Of a stretch of DNA of 64,000 bases, positions 44,799-52,756 are shown piece by piece (the stretch's first letter is position 1; each line of letters begins with the position of its first letter). The translations under genes and the position numbers were made by a program. Under the pieces are notes generated by a model. That model was not told the DNA's origin, did no database searches, and saw only the letters and a program-made list of their open reading frames with translations. This stretch comes from Paenibacillus polymyxa (GTDB lineage: Bacteria > Bacillota > Bacilli > Paenibacillales > Paenibacillaceae). Where the stretch lies: contig NZ_CP015423.1 of NCBI RefSeq assembly GCF_001719045.1, positions 5,145,501 to 5,209,500 of the forward strand, written 5' to 3'.

Positions 44799-44881
44799 TA
44801 CTAGTGTCCCATCCTAAATCGTGGTTGGTAAAACGGCTATAGTCAAGGGCTTATATTAAAGCTAATCGGAAAAGCTAACAA

Positions 44882-45109
44882 CTATTCGCTAATCTTTCGT
44901 ACGATCCGTACATACTCCCGGGGGAGAAAGGGAATGCTTATTAGAACAGGTTCAGCAAAATTGGCGGATCGGAATTTGTAACTTTCATTTGCTGATAACT
45001 TTTGGTTGCTCTTCACTGCTTTTTCATGGATATTATATTCAAGTCTCCAACCCACGACAAGCAACAGGATAAAGAGACTGGTGCAGATCATCACTTTGCG
45101 CATCAACAT
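44882..45109 (-). CDS. Small membrane-anchored hypothetical protein (75 aa)
   Basis: Starts MLMRKVMICTSLFILLLVVG after AAAGGAGTGGTTAAC; the in-frame extension to 45163 lacks a site. One membrane segment or uncleaved signal anchor near residues 6-20, then a soluble tail of about 50 residues ending REYVRIVRKISE. No family recognised. It is divergent from the Mrp operon, sharing the 190-bp upstream region. Confidence 0.6.
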   Translation of the reverse strand: MLMRKVMICTSLFILLLVVGWRLEYNIHEKAVKSNQKLSANESYKFRSANFAEPVLISIPFLPREYVRIVRKISE

Positions 45110-45182
45110 GTTAACCACTCCTTTGTATGAAGATTCTCCATTTATACTAGGTGCTATACGCAAAAGGATTTACCTTTACAAT

Positions 45183-45260
45183 CTCCCCGGTAAACTATAT
45201 AATTAAAACTAATTGTATATTGGTTTACCCGGAGGAGCCTGCCAACAGCGGGCTCTTTTT
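45183..45260 (+). ncRNA. Two-hairpin leader attenuator of the Mrp operon (candidate ion-sensing riboswitch)
   Basis: Hairpin 1: CTCCCCGGTAAAC (45183-45195) pairs, with two bulges, to GTTTACCCGGAGGAG (45223-45237). Hairpin 2: GAGCCTGC (45235-45242) pairs with GCGGGCTC (45248-45255) around CAACA and is followed by TTTTT, a terminator. The GAG at 45235-45237 belongs to both stems, so they compete. This is riboswitch/attenuator logic directly upstream of a Na+/H+ antiporter operon. The Na+-I (DUF1646) riboswitch class is a good candidate from context and general look, but I cannot run the covariance model. Confidence 0.55.
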
Positions 45261-45298
45261 GTGTTTTTTTCGTAAATTGGAAACAGGAGGAAGAGAAA

Positions 45299-45940
45299 AT
45301 GATGGCGGAGATGAACAATGAGAGCATTATGGTGTGTGTCCATTATGGTCCGCACGGACAGCGGTTAATTCAAAGAGGCAGCGAGTTGTCCCGGTTTCTC
45401 GGGGCTCCTTTATATGTGCTTACAGTGGATGAAACCACAGATCATGAATACAACCAAAACAAGGAACAATACCTCTCGGGATGGGAAGAGCAGACTAAAA
45501 ATGCTGGAGGAGCGTTTCTGATTCGTAAATGCAATGGGAAAAAGACAGCTGAGGTGATTGTGGAGACAGCCCGGGAAAAAAAGGTTACTCAAATCATCAT
45601 CGGCCAGTCCAGTCAAACGCTATGGCAAGAGATTACCCGTGGTAATTTTGTCAACGATTTGATTGAACAACTGGGTCCTATTGATCTTCATATTGTGGCT
45701 GTACAGCGTTATCCCGAGCTTTTAGAGCACTCACATGAGAAGGGATTTTCCGCTTATTTGGTGAAGCAGGATGGAAGTTATGTACTGAGTGAAGAGCCTG
45801 GTGGAGAAGATACGATAAAAGGGATATTTTTCCGTGAGCTGGATACTGATTTCAACAGCGGTCTATTCAAAATCGTTAGAAATGGCGAAGCCCAGTATTT
45901 GAGAATTCTACAAAGTGAATGGATAAAGCCGCATTCCTAG
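45299..45940 (+). CDS. KdpD-like universal-stress-protein domain protein
   Basis: 213 aa. Residues 8-140 match the USP-like domain of the potassium sensor KdpD: IMVCVHYGPHGQRLIQRGSELS, APLYVLTVDETTD, TAEVIVETAREKKVTQIIIGQS and a LWQEITRGNFVNDLIEQLGPIDLHIVAVQ ending. In KdpD this domain follows the osmosensing domain and, in staphylococci, binds c-di-AMP. Here it stands alone with an extra C-terminal part of about 65 residues. It leads the mrp operon 47 bp ahead of mrpA, so a regulatory role in ion homeostasis is likely (inferred). ATG after AGGAGGAAGAGAAA. Confidence 0.75.
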   Translation: MMAEMNNESIMVCVHYGPHGQRLIQRGSELSRFLGAPLYVLTVDETTDHEYNQNKEQYLSGWEEQTKNAGGAFLIRKCNGKKTAEVIVETAREKKVTQIIIGQSSQTLWQEITRGNFVNDLIEQLGPIDLHIVAVQRYPELLEHSHEKGFSAYLVKQDGSYVLSEEPGGEDTIKGIFFRELDTDFNSGLFKIVRNGEAQYLRILQSEWIKPHS

Positions 45941-45987
45941 AAGTTCATATACAAAAAAATAAGTTTATATAGGGGGAGTGCTCGACT

Positions 45988-48846
45988 GTGTTGCATGCTG
46001 CAATTTTGATTCCATTTCTGCTGGCTGTTCTAATCCCGTTGACCAAGGGCATTTCGCGCTTTCATACAGGTTGGACAGTCTTGCCCCTACCCACAGCTCT
46101 TTTCCTGTATTTCCTGACAAGGATATCTGACATTCAGGCTGGAAATGATACGATGTCAACTATACCTTGGATGCCATCGCTTGGGATTAATATTACGTTG
46201 TATCTGGATGGACTCAGCCTGCTGTTTGCTCTGCTGATTACGGGAATGGGAGCGCTGGTGATCTTGTATTCCATTTATTATCTTAATAAGCGGACGGAAG
46301 CGATTCGCCATTTCTACATCTATTTGCTCATGTTTATGGGAGCAATGCTTGGTGTCGTTTTGTCCGACAATTTGATGGTTCTATATGGATTCTGGGAGTT
46401 AACCAGTATTACTTCATTCCTGTTGATTGCCTTTTGGCACCGACGGGAAAGATCCCGTTATGGAGCGCTGAAGTCGATGCTAATCACGCTCTTTGGCGGG
46501 CTGGCGATGTTCGCGGGGTTCAATCTGCTCTACGTAATGAGTGGAACGTACAGCATTCGGGAGATTATAGCCCAAGTCGGCTTATTGACCGAGTCCCCGT
46601 TGTTTATTCCGGCGATGCTGCTGATTCTACTGGGGGCATTCACTAAGTCCGCACAATTTCCTTTTCACATCTGGCTGCCCGATGCCATGGAGGCACCGAC
46701 ACCTGTCAGTGCTTATCTGCATTCAGCTACAATGGTTAAGGCGGGGTTATACCTTGTGGCGCGTCTTAGCCCCGTATTCGCTGGTCAGTCCGAATGGTTC
46801 TGGTTGGTCTCACTTTCCGGTCTGGTCACGCTTTTTTATGGATCGTTTAAAGCGATTAAACAAACAGATCTTAAAGCTCTGCTTGCCTATTCCACCATTA
46901 GTCAGCTCGGTCTGATTATGTGTTTGCTCGGGCTGGGATCGGCTTCTGCCTTTTTTTCTGGTACAGAGGAGTCGTTATTCTATACGACGGCTACTGCGGC
47001 GGCCATCTTTCATCTGATCAACCATGCCGTCTTTAAAGGCTCTCTATTTATGGTGGTTGGTATTGTCGACCACGAGGTGAACACTCGGGATCTGCGCAAG
47101 CTCGGCGGTTTAATGTCCTTAATGCCAGTCACCTTTTCTGTGGCGTTGATGGGGGCTTTCTCCATGGCAGGGTTACCACCATTCAGCGGTTTTCTGAGTA
47201 AAGAAATGTTCTTTACCGCTGTGTTGAATATTCGGGAGTTGGATGCTCTGAATACACAGTCGTGGATGATTCTAATTCCGGTGATTGCATGGATTGCCAG
47301 TGTATTCACTTTTGTTTATAGTATGATTCTGGTATTTAAAACTTTTACTGGTAATCTCCAGCCGGAGAAGCTCGATAAAATACCGCATGAAGCGCCGCTG
47401 GGTCTGTTGATTTCCCCAGTCCTGCTGGTTTCACTCGCTGTGGTATTCGGCTTATTTCCTGATCTCTTGTCTTATTCTCTGATTGAGCCGGCTATGGGCT
47501 CGATCTATAACGAGCTATTGTCGCCAGTGGAAACCTTTGATGTCTCCATACATTTCTGGCATGGTTGGACACCTGAGATATTCATGACACTGGGTGTTAT
47601 CGCTGCCGGGACACTTCTCTATAGAAGATACAGCCGACTGCGGATTCTGGATCGGGAATGGAACGGTAGCAATTTTCTTAATCTCATGTATGATGGATCT
47701 CTTCAAGTGCTGGAACGTGGATCGAACCGCTTCACAAATCTCTATATGACGGGATCAAACAGACACTATTTGCTTTATATATTTGGCTTTTTCGTCATTG
47801 CCTTGGGAAGTGTGATGCTTGGGACGCAAGGGATATCGCTGGGTATGATCCACTATGCTCCGTTAACCTTTTATGAGGCTGTCATTGTTGTTGTAATGCT
47901 TCTAGCAGCGTTTGCCGTACCCTTTGCTAAGTCGCGGGTCAACGCGATTTTGTTCACCGGTGCAGTCGGGTACATGGTGACCCTGCTGTTTGTTATCTTC
48001 CGTGCACCGGATCTTGCGTTAACACAAATGATCGTGGAGACAGTATCCGTCATTCTGTTCCTTCTGTGCTTTAAGTATCTTCCAAAGTTAAAGAAGGAGA
48101 AGGAGCGTCCGAGCGTTAGATTGCCGAATTTGATTATCGCTGTGGGTGTAGGAATTACGATAACACTCATTGCGCTGGCAGCCATGGGCAGCAGTCCATT
48201 CGCTCCCATTTCGGAGTTTTTCCTTAAAGAAAGCTATTCCTTGGCCGGAGGGAAAAACGTAGTCAATGTCATTCTCGTTGACTTCCGGGGATTCGATACT
48301 TTGTTCGAAATTATGGTTCTCGCTATTGCATCCCTCGGCATTTATGCCTTGATTAACTTGAAAATGGAGCCCGGCATTTCACCCGCCAACAAAAATAAGA
48401 AGGGAGGAAGAATTGCCTTTCCGTCCCAGAGTAATGATGTGATCCTGCGAACCCTGTCCAAGGTTATCATAATTGTGATTCTCACCTTCTCAATGTATTT
48501 GTTCTTTGCCGGACACAATAATCCGGGAGGTGGCTTCATCGGAGCGCTGATGACTTCAGCTGCGCTTATTTTGATGGCGATCTCCTTCGGAATGGACACG
48601 GTTCGTAAAGTCCTTCCGGTGAATTACCGCATGATCACGGCGGTGGGGCTGCTCATTGCAATTCTGACTGCGGCTGGCTCGTTTGTTTTCGGAGCCCCTT
48701 TTCTCAGCCATGCCTTTGGCCACTTTGATCTGCCTATTATGGGGGATACCGAGCTGGCTACAGCAGTCCTCTTTGATCTGGGGGTATACCTGGCTGTAGT
48801 AGGTGTGACCATGAGTATTATTTTTACCATAGGGGGGGATGAGTGA
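45988..48846 (+). CDS. mrpA: Na+/H+ antiporter subunit MrpA fused to MrpB
   Basis: 952 aa, GTG start after AGGGGGAGTGCTCGACT. Residues 1-about 800 are MrpA: ND5-like segments with GFWELTSITSFLLIAFWH (Glu and surrounding residues of the proton path) and FPFHIWLPDAMEAPTPVSAYLHSATMVKAGLYL, plus the C-terminal MrpA extension. Residues about 815-952 (VILRTLSKVIIIVILTFSMYLFFAGHNNPGGGFIGAL onward) are a complete MrpB. In Bacillus these are two genes; here they are one frame. No separate mrpB follows. The cytoplasmic-membrane complex exports Na+ in exchange for H+. Confidence 0.93.
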   Translation: MLHAAILIPFLLAVLIPLTKGISRFHTGWTVLPLPTALFLYFLTRISDIQAGNDTMSTIPWMPSLGINITLYLDGLSLLFALLITGMGALVILYSIYYLNKRTEAIRHFYIYLLMFMGAMLGVVLSDNLMVLYGFWELTSITSFLLIAFWHRRERSRYGALKSMLITLFGGLAMFAGFNLLYVMSGTYSIREIIAQVGLLTESPLFIPAMLLILLGAFTKSAQFPFHIWLPDAMEAPTPVSAYLHSATMVKAGLYLVARLSPVFAGQSEWFWLVSLSGLVTLFYGSFKAIKQTDLKALLAYSTISQLGLIMCLLGLGSASAFFSGTEESLFYTTATAAAIFHLINHAVFKGSLFMVVGIVDHEVNTRDLRKLGGLMSLMPVTFSVALMGAFSMAGLPPFSGFLSKEMFFTAVLNIRELDALNTQSWMILIPVIAWIASVFTFVYSMILVFKTFTGNLQPEKLDKIPHEAPLGLLISPVLLVSLAVVFGLFPDLLSYSLIEPAMGSIYNELLSPVETFDVSIHFWHGWTPEIFMTLGVIAAGTLLYRRYSRLRILDREWNGSNFLNLMYDGSLQVLERGSNRFTNLYMTGSNRHYLLYIFGFFVIALGSVMLGTQGISLGMIHYAPLTFYEAVIVVVMLLAAFAVPFAKSRVNAILFTGAVGYMVTLLFVIFRAPDLALTQMIVETVSVILFLLCFKYLPKLKKEKERPSVRLPNLIIAVGVGITITLIALAAMGSSPFAPISEFFLKESYSLAGGKNVVNVILVDFRGFDTLFEIMVLAIASLGIYALINLKMEPGISPANKNKKGGRIAFPSQSNDVILRTLSKVIIIVILTFSMYLFFAGHNNPGGGFIGALMTSAALILMAISFGMDTVRKVLPVNYRMITAVGLLIAILTAAGSFVFGAPFLSHAFGHFDLPIMGDTELATAVLFDLGVYLAVVGVTMSIIFTIGGDE

Positions 48847-48847
48847 A

Positions 48848-49183
48848 ATGGAACTGATTATGGCTGTAGCAGTCGGTATTTTATTTACAATTGGAGTGTA
48901 CCTGATTCTATCTAAGGGTCTTTTGCGTATTGTTTTGGGTACTTCCTTGTTAACACATGGCGTCCATCTGCTGCTACTGACGATGGCCGGACTAAAGACA
49001 GGAGCTGCTCCAGTATTAGGAGGTAAAACGGAAACTTATGTGGACCCTTTACCGCAGGCGTTAATTCTGACCTCTATCGTTATCAGTTTTGGAGTCACTG
49101 CCTTTTTCTTCGTGCTTGCTTACCGCTCATACCAGACGTTGGGCACCGATGAAATCGACAGTGTCAAGGGGGAAGAACAATGA
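48848..49183 (+). CDS. mrpC: Na+/H+ antiporter subunit MrpC
   Basis: 111 aa, three membrane segments, NuoK-like. Seen: MAVAVGILFTIGVYLILSKGLLRIVLGTSLLTHGVHLLLL, then VDPLPQALILTSIVISFGVTAFFFVLAYRSY. The preferred ATG 48848 is about ten bases after the GGGGGGG run; ATG 48839 overlaps the mrpA stop. It overlaps mrpD by four bases (ATGA type). Confidence 0.93.
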   Translation: MELIMAVAVGILFTIGVYLILSKGLLRIVLGTSLLTHGVHLLLLTMAGLKTGAAPVLGGKTETYVDPLPQALILTSIVISFGVTAFFFVLAYRSYQTLGTDEIDSVKGEEQ

Positions 49184-50655
49184 GCAATCTCTTGGCACTA
49201 CCGATTTTAATTCCCTTATGTACCGCCGTTATATTGATTTTTCTGAAGGAGAAGATTCTGCTTCAGCGGTTCATTAGTACAGTTAGCGCCATTTTGAATA
49301 TTATGATTGCTCTTGTGCTGATTTACCGCGTTCATAGCGAGGGTATACAAACTTTGCAAATGGGAGGATGGGTGCCGCCGTATGGCATTGTGTTCGTGGG
49401 GGACATGTTTGCGGCTCTACTTGTGCTGACCGCTTCAGTGGTAAGCTTGGGTATTCTTCTCTACTCCTTCCGCAATATTGGGGCAGAACGGGAACGTTTT
49501 TATTACTATACCTTTTTTCACTTCCTGCTTGTAGGTGTCTATGGATCATTTCTTACAGGAGATATGTTCAATTTGTTCGTTTTCTTTGAGGTTATGTTGA
49601 TTTCCTCCTATGCCTTGATTTCTCTGGGGGGAACGAAGCTCCAACTTCGGGAAACGTCCAAATATTTGCTCATTAACATTGTGTCTTCCACACTTTTTGT
49701 GGCGGCAGTTGCTTATCTATATGCGGCTGTAGGCACCCTGAATATGGCTCATTTGTCTCAGCGGGTTGCTGAAGCGGGGCAGGGCGGCGTACTCAATGTG
49801 ATCGCTGTTCTATTCCTGATTGTGTTCGCATTGAAAGCGGGTTTATTCCTCTTTTTCTGGCTGCCGGGTTCTTACAGTGCGCCGCCGTCTGCTATAAGGG
49901 CCTTGTTCGGTGCGTTACTGACAAAAGTGGGACTGTATGCAATCATTCGGACCTTTACTCTTATTTTTGTGAATGATCCCGGACTCACGCATACGTGGAT
50001 CGCCTGGCTGGCGGCGGCTACGATGATTCTGGGAGGACTGGGAGCGGTAGCTTATAACGATATTCCTCGTATCTTTAATTACAACGTCATTATCAGTGTA
50101 GGTTTTGTGGCCTTCGGTCTGGCTGCAGCGACACCAGATGCATTGAATGGGGCGGTTTTCTATTTGCTGCACGATATGTTGGCGAAAGGATTAATGTTTA
50201 TTCTTGGGGGCATCATTATCACTGCAGCGGGAACGGACCAATTAAAAGATATGGGGGGCCTCATCAAACGCTATCCCTTAATCGGCTGGATGTTCTTTAT
50301 ACTGGCCCTTGCACTTGTAGGTATTCCACCGCTTAGCGGGTTTGCCGGTAAAGTGTTGATCACTCGGGGCGGACTGGATGCCGGAATGTTGACATTATCC
50401 TTGATTGGGCTAGGCTCGAGCTTCCTTGTGCTGTATTCGCTGATCAAAGTATTCAAGCTTGCATTTTGGGGGAATGAACCCGAAGGCGACCTGCCGAAGA
50501 TAAGGCTAAAAAGTGTGAATGCTGTGGCGGCCGGTTTGCTCGTCCTGGTTATATTGATGGGCATCGGGGCGGATTGGGTCTATTCCTATGTTGCACAAGC
50601 CGGTGATGTGCTGGCTCATCCCGCGCTATACATCGAAGCTGTAATAAAGGAGTAG
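49180..50655 (+). CDS. mrpD: Na+/H+ antiporter subunit MrpD
   Basis: 491 aa with about 14 membrane segments, homologous to NuoM/NuoN antiporter-like subunits. Seen: FNLFVFFEVMLISSYALISLGG near residue 130 (Glu of the proton path), FALKAGLFLFFWLPGSYSAPPSAIRALFGALLTKVGLYAIIR near 215 (Lys of the channel) and LIKRYPLIGWMFFILALALVGIPPLSGFAGK near 365. It starts within the end of mrpC. Confidence 0.95.
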   Translation: MSNLLALPILIPLCTAVILIFLKEKILLQRFISTVSAILNIMIALVLIYRVHSEGIQTLQMGGWVPPYGIVFVGDMFAALLVLTASVVSLGILLYSFRNIGAERERFYYYTFFHFLLVGVYGSFLTGDMFNLFVFFEVMLISSYALISLGGTKLQLRETSKYLLINIVSSTLFVAAVAYLYAAVGTLNMAHLSQRVAEAGQGGVLNVIAVLFLIVFALKAGLFLFFWLPGSYSAPPSAIRALFGALLTKVGLYAIIRTFTLIFVNDPGLTHTWIAWLAAATMILGGLGAVAYNDIPRIFNYNVIISVGFVAFGLAAATPDALNGAVFYLLHDMLAKGLMFILGGIIITAAGTDQLKDMGGLIKRYPLIGWMFFILALALVGIPPLSGFAGKVLITRGGLDAGMLTLSLIGLGSSFLVLYSLIKVFKLAFWGNEPEGDLPKIRLKSVNAVAAGLLVLVILMGIGADWVYSYVAQAGDVLAHPALYIEAVIKE

Positions 50656-50661
50656 ATGAAG

Positions 50662-51138
50662 ATGGTCTTTCAAATATTATTAAATCTGATGATTGCGTTG
50701 CTGTGGATGCTACTTAACAACGACTGGTCAGGGTCGCGGTTCACCATGGGCATTCTGCTAGGGATAGCCATATTGCTTGTTTTGCGTAAATTCCGTCCAG
50801 AACCTTTCTACCTGAAGCGCATATGGGCCATCCTGAAGCTGCTACTTCTATTTATGCGGGAGCTGATCGTTTCCAGCTTTGCGGTTATCCATCATATTCT
50901 CCGCCCGAAGCTGACCATCCGCCCAGGCATTTTTGTCTATGAGACCGCCCTAAAGTCAGATTGGGAGATCACTATTTTATCGTGCCTCATTTGTCTAACA
51001 CCAGGAACGCTCACTCTGGAAGTATCCGAAGAAGGTCAAATGCTGTATATTCATGCCATGGACATACAGGACGCGACACTGCTTTCTGAGCAAATTAGAG
51101 GGACATTTGAAAAAGCGATCATGGAGGTGACACAGTGA
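50662..51138 (+). CDS. mrpE: Na+/H+ antiporter subunit MrpE
   Basis: 158 aa, two membrane segments and a soluble C-terminal half: ILLNLMIALLWMLLNNDWSGSRFTMGILLG, LKLLLLFMRELIVSSFAVIHHILRP and ILSCLICLTPGTLTLEVSEEGQMLYIHAMD. ATG 50662 is nine bases after AAGGAG; ATG 50656 directly follows the mrpD stop. It overlaps mrpF by four bases. Confidence 0.92.
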   Translation: MVFQILLNLMIALLWMLLNNDWSGSRFTMGILLGIAILLVLRKFRPEPFYLKRIWAILKLLLLFMRELIVSSFAVIHHILRPKLTIRPGIFVYETALKSDWEITILSCLICLTPGTLTLEVSEEGQMLYIHAMDIQDATLLSEQIRGTFEKAIMEVTQ

Positions 51139-51431
51139 TAGTTTCGGCACTTTTGGCTGCATCACAGGCTATTCTCTCCTTAGCCATATTAGGTTGCTTG
51201 TACCGTTTGATTAAAGGACCGACCCGTCCAGATAGGGTAGCCGCACTGGACACGATAGGTATAAATCTGCTAGCTATGATTGCTGTGATCTGCATGCAGC
51301 TGAGGACACAGGATTTTATTGAGATTGTTCTTGTTATAGGAATCCTGACGTTTATAGGAACAACGGCGTTGGCGAGATATATAGAAAGAGACGCCGTCAT
51401 AGATACTGGGGGGGATGAACTTGATCGGTGA
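51135..51431 (+). CDS. mrpF: Na+/H+ antiporter subunit MrpF
   Basis: 98 aa, three membrane segments, GTG start overlapping the mrpE stop. Family motif LIKGPTRPDRVAALDTIGINLLAMIAV near residue 27 and DFIEIVLVIGILTFIGTTALARYIERD. Overlaps mrpG by 17 bases. Confidence 0.92.
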   Translation: MIVSALLAASQAILSLAILGCLYRLIKGPTRPDRVAALDTIGINLLAMIAVICMQLRTQDFIEIVLVIGILTFIGTTALARYIERDAVIDTGGDELDR

Positions 51432-51783
51432 GTTGCTTATTGCGATCCTTGTTTTATTCGGCGCTCTGTTCTGTGGATTGAGCGCGTTTGGATTGATTCG
51501 GCTGCCAGATGTTTATTTACGTTCTCACGCCGCAACCAAAAGTGCAACGCTTGGCGTGCTTTGCGTATTAACAGGAGCCTTCCTTTATTTTTTGTTTTAT
51601 GTAGACGTGGTCAGCATCAAATTACTGCTTGCCATTGTGTTTGTCTTTATCACTTCTCCCGTAGCCGGACATCTAAATGGAAGGGCTGCCTACCGTTCGG
51701 GAGTCCCTTTATGGGGGAACAGTGTTCAGGATGATCTGGCACCGATATTGGAACAAAATACATCTTCAAAACAACCAAAATGA
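51415..51783 (+). CDS. mrpG: Na+/H+ antiporter subunit MrpG
   Basis: 122 aa, three membrane segments. Family features: LFGALFCGLSAFGLIRLPDVYLRSHAATKSATLGV near residue 15 and LLLAIVFVFITSPVAGHLNGRAAYRSG near 70. Starts inside mrpF. It closes the complete A/B-C-D-E-F-G set. No terminator is clear immediately after it. Confidence 0.92.
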   Translation: MNLIGELLIAILVLFGALFCGLSAFGLIRLPDVYLRSHAATKSATLGVLCVLTGAFLYFLFYVDVVSIKLLLAIVFVFITSPVAGHLNGRAAYRSGVPLWGNSVQDDLAPILEQNTSSKQPK

Positions 51784-51834
51784 AAGCAACCCATAGTGCG
51801 GGATTTGCGTCATATCCGTCTGGATTGATAATAA

Positions 51835-52137
51835 ATGTGGAGGGATCATGTGCACAATACTATTTCAGTCCAGCCGTATTACAAAGCGGAAAGGATCGTA
51901 ACTCCGTTAAAACAGGAAACAGTCATTCATCGCCGAGTTTTACACTTGTATACAACTAAAATTGTATCAGCGTACCGGGAGTTTTCTCTCAATGAGGTAT
52001 ATGATATATCGTTTAAAAGTATCGGGCAGGGTCATGGTGTTCTTTAATTGCATACGAAACAAGGCGTATTTCCTTATACTGTAGAATCAGATCCTAAAGA
52101 CTTTATAAGCGAATTCAAAAAAAATGTAGAAAAGTAA
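51835..52137 (+). pseudogene. Small hypothetical gene broken by an in-frame stop
   Basis: The frame runs from ATG 51835 (after GTGGAGGGATC-like sequence) to TAA 52045-52047 (70 aa, ending GQGHGVL). It continues in the same frame from TTG CAT ACG for 29 more codons (HTKQGVFPYTVESDPKDF) to TAA 52135-52137. Reading through the internal TAA gives one coherent, beta-rich, PH-like protein of about 100 aa. A single base change (TAT or TAC to TAA) explains this. It could also be a sequencing error or readthrough. Confidence 0.6.
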
Positions 52138-52160
52138 GATTGTTCGATTCAAGAAATTTG

Positions 52161-52193
52161 AAAAGACCGCATCTATTTTGCGGTCTTTTTTAA
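52161..52193. terminator. Bidirectional terminator
   Basis: AAAGACCGCA and TGCGGTCTTT form a perfect stem with TCTATTT loop, T-run on the plus strand and AAA-rich flank for the minus strand. Confidence 0.8.
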
Positions 52194-52202
52194 TGCCTGA
52201 AG

Positions 52203-52628
52203 TTACATAAAGCTTTTAGCATCTGTAACATAACTGTGTAGAATCATGCCGAAGATGACGATGAACATACAGATCCATGATAAAGGAGATGGAATTAGAA
52301 TAGACAGAAAGATTAATTCTCCCATTAATGCAAAAAGCACTTCCAGAGATTGTGTCGCTTCTACCGTCACCAGCTTTTGCATATTTCCACGAACCTGATT
52401 TGTAGCTTTAAAAAATAAAACCGTAGCGACCACCCCTGAAAACACAGCTACCAAAGCAGACTGAATCGTCTGATCCTTACTTGGCATTCCCGCGCTGAAA
52501 ACTCCATATAACGAAAGCAATAACCAGAAGGGCAAACTGGCTAAAGTCATCCCGAGCACACGCTGATAGGCATCTAACCGCCCCGCACAGACTTCCATCA
52601 TTTTGCGATTACCTAATGGATATATTAT
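52203..52628 (-). pseudogene. Remnant of an EmrE-type multidrug/DMT transporter, 5'-truncated
   Basis: The minus-strand frame opens at ATG 52601 but is coding-like nine codons further upstream, reading YPLGNRKMMEVC, before a TGA at 52629-52631. The visible 132 aa (GRLDAYQRVLGMTLASLPFWLLL, ATQSLEVLFALMGELIFLSILIPSPLSW) match the C-terminal half of roughly 310-aa multidrug-resistance efflux (DMT superfamily) proteins. The N-terminal five membrane segments are missing, and no ribosome binding site precedes the ATG. Most likely a decayed gene. Confidence 0.65.
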
Positions 52629-52695
52629 TCATTTCAAGAGTTTCTTCACAGTTGACAAGGCAAAAGGGATGCTGTATATTACTGAAAGTTAATGT

Positions 52696-52716
52696 TAATA
52701 GTAATTATTACGATTT
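52696..52716. promoter_or_regulatory. Zur box upstream of the CobW/YciC-type gene
   Basis: Right half ATTACGATTT is exact and left half TAATAGTAAT matches AAATCGTAAT at 8 of 10 positions, with a one-base centre, as in the Bacillus Zur consensus. It lies 40 bp before the start codon. Confidence 0.75.
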
Positions 52717-52756
52717 AAAAGAATGAAAAGTTAATATTCAAGGGAGCGTACCAGCG

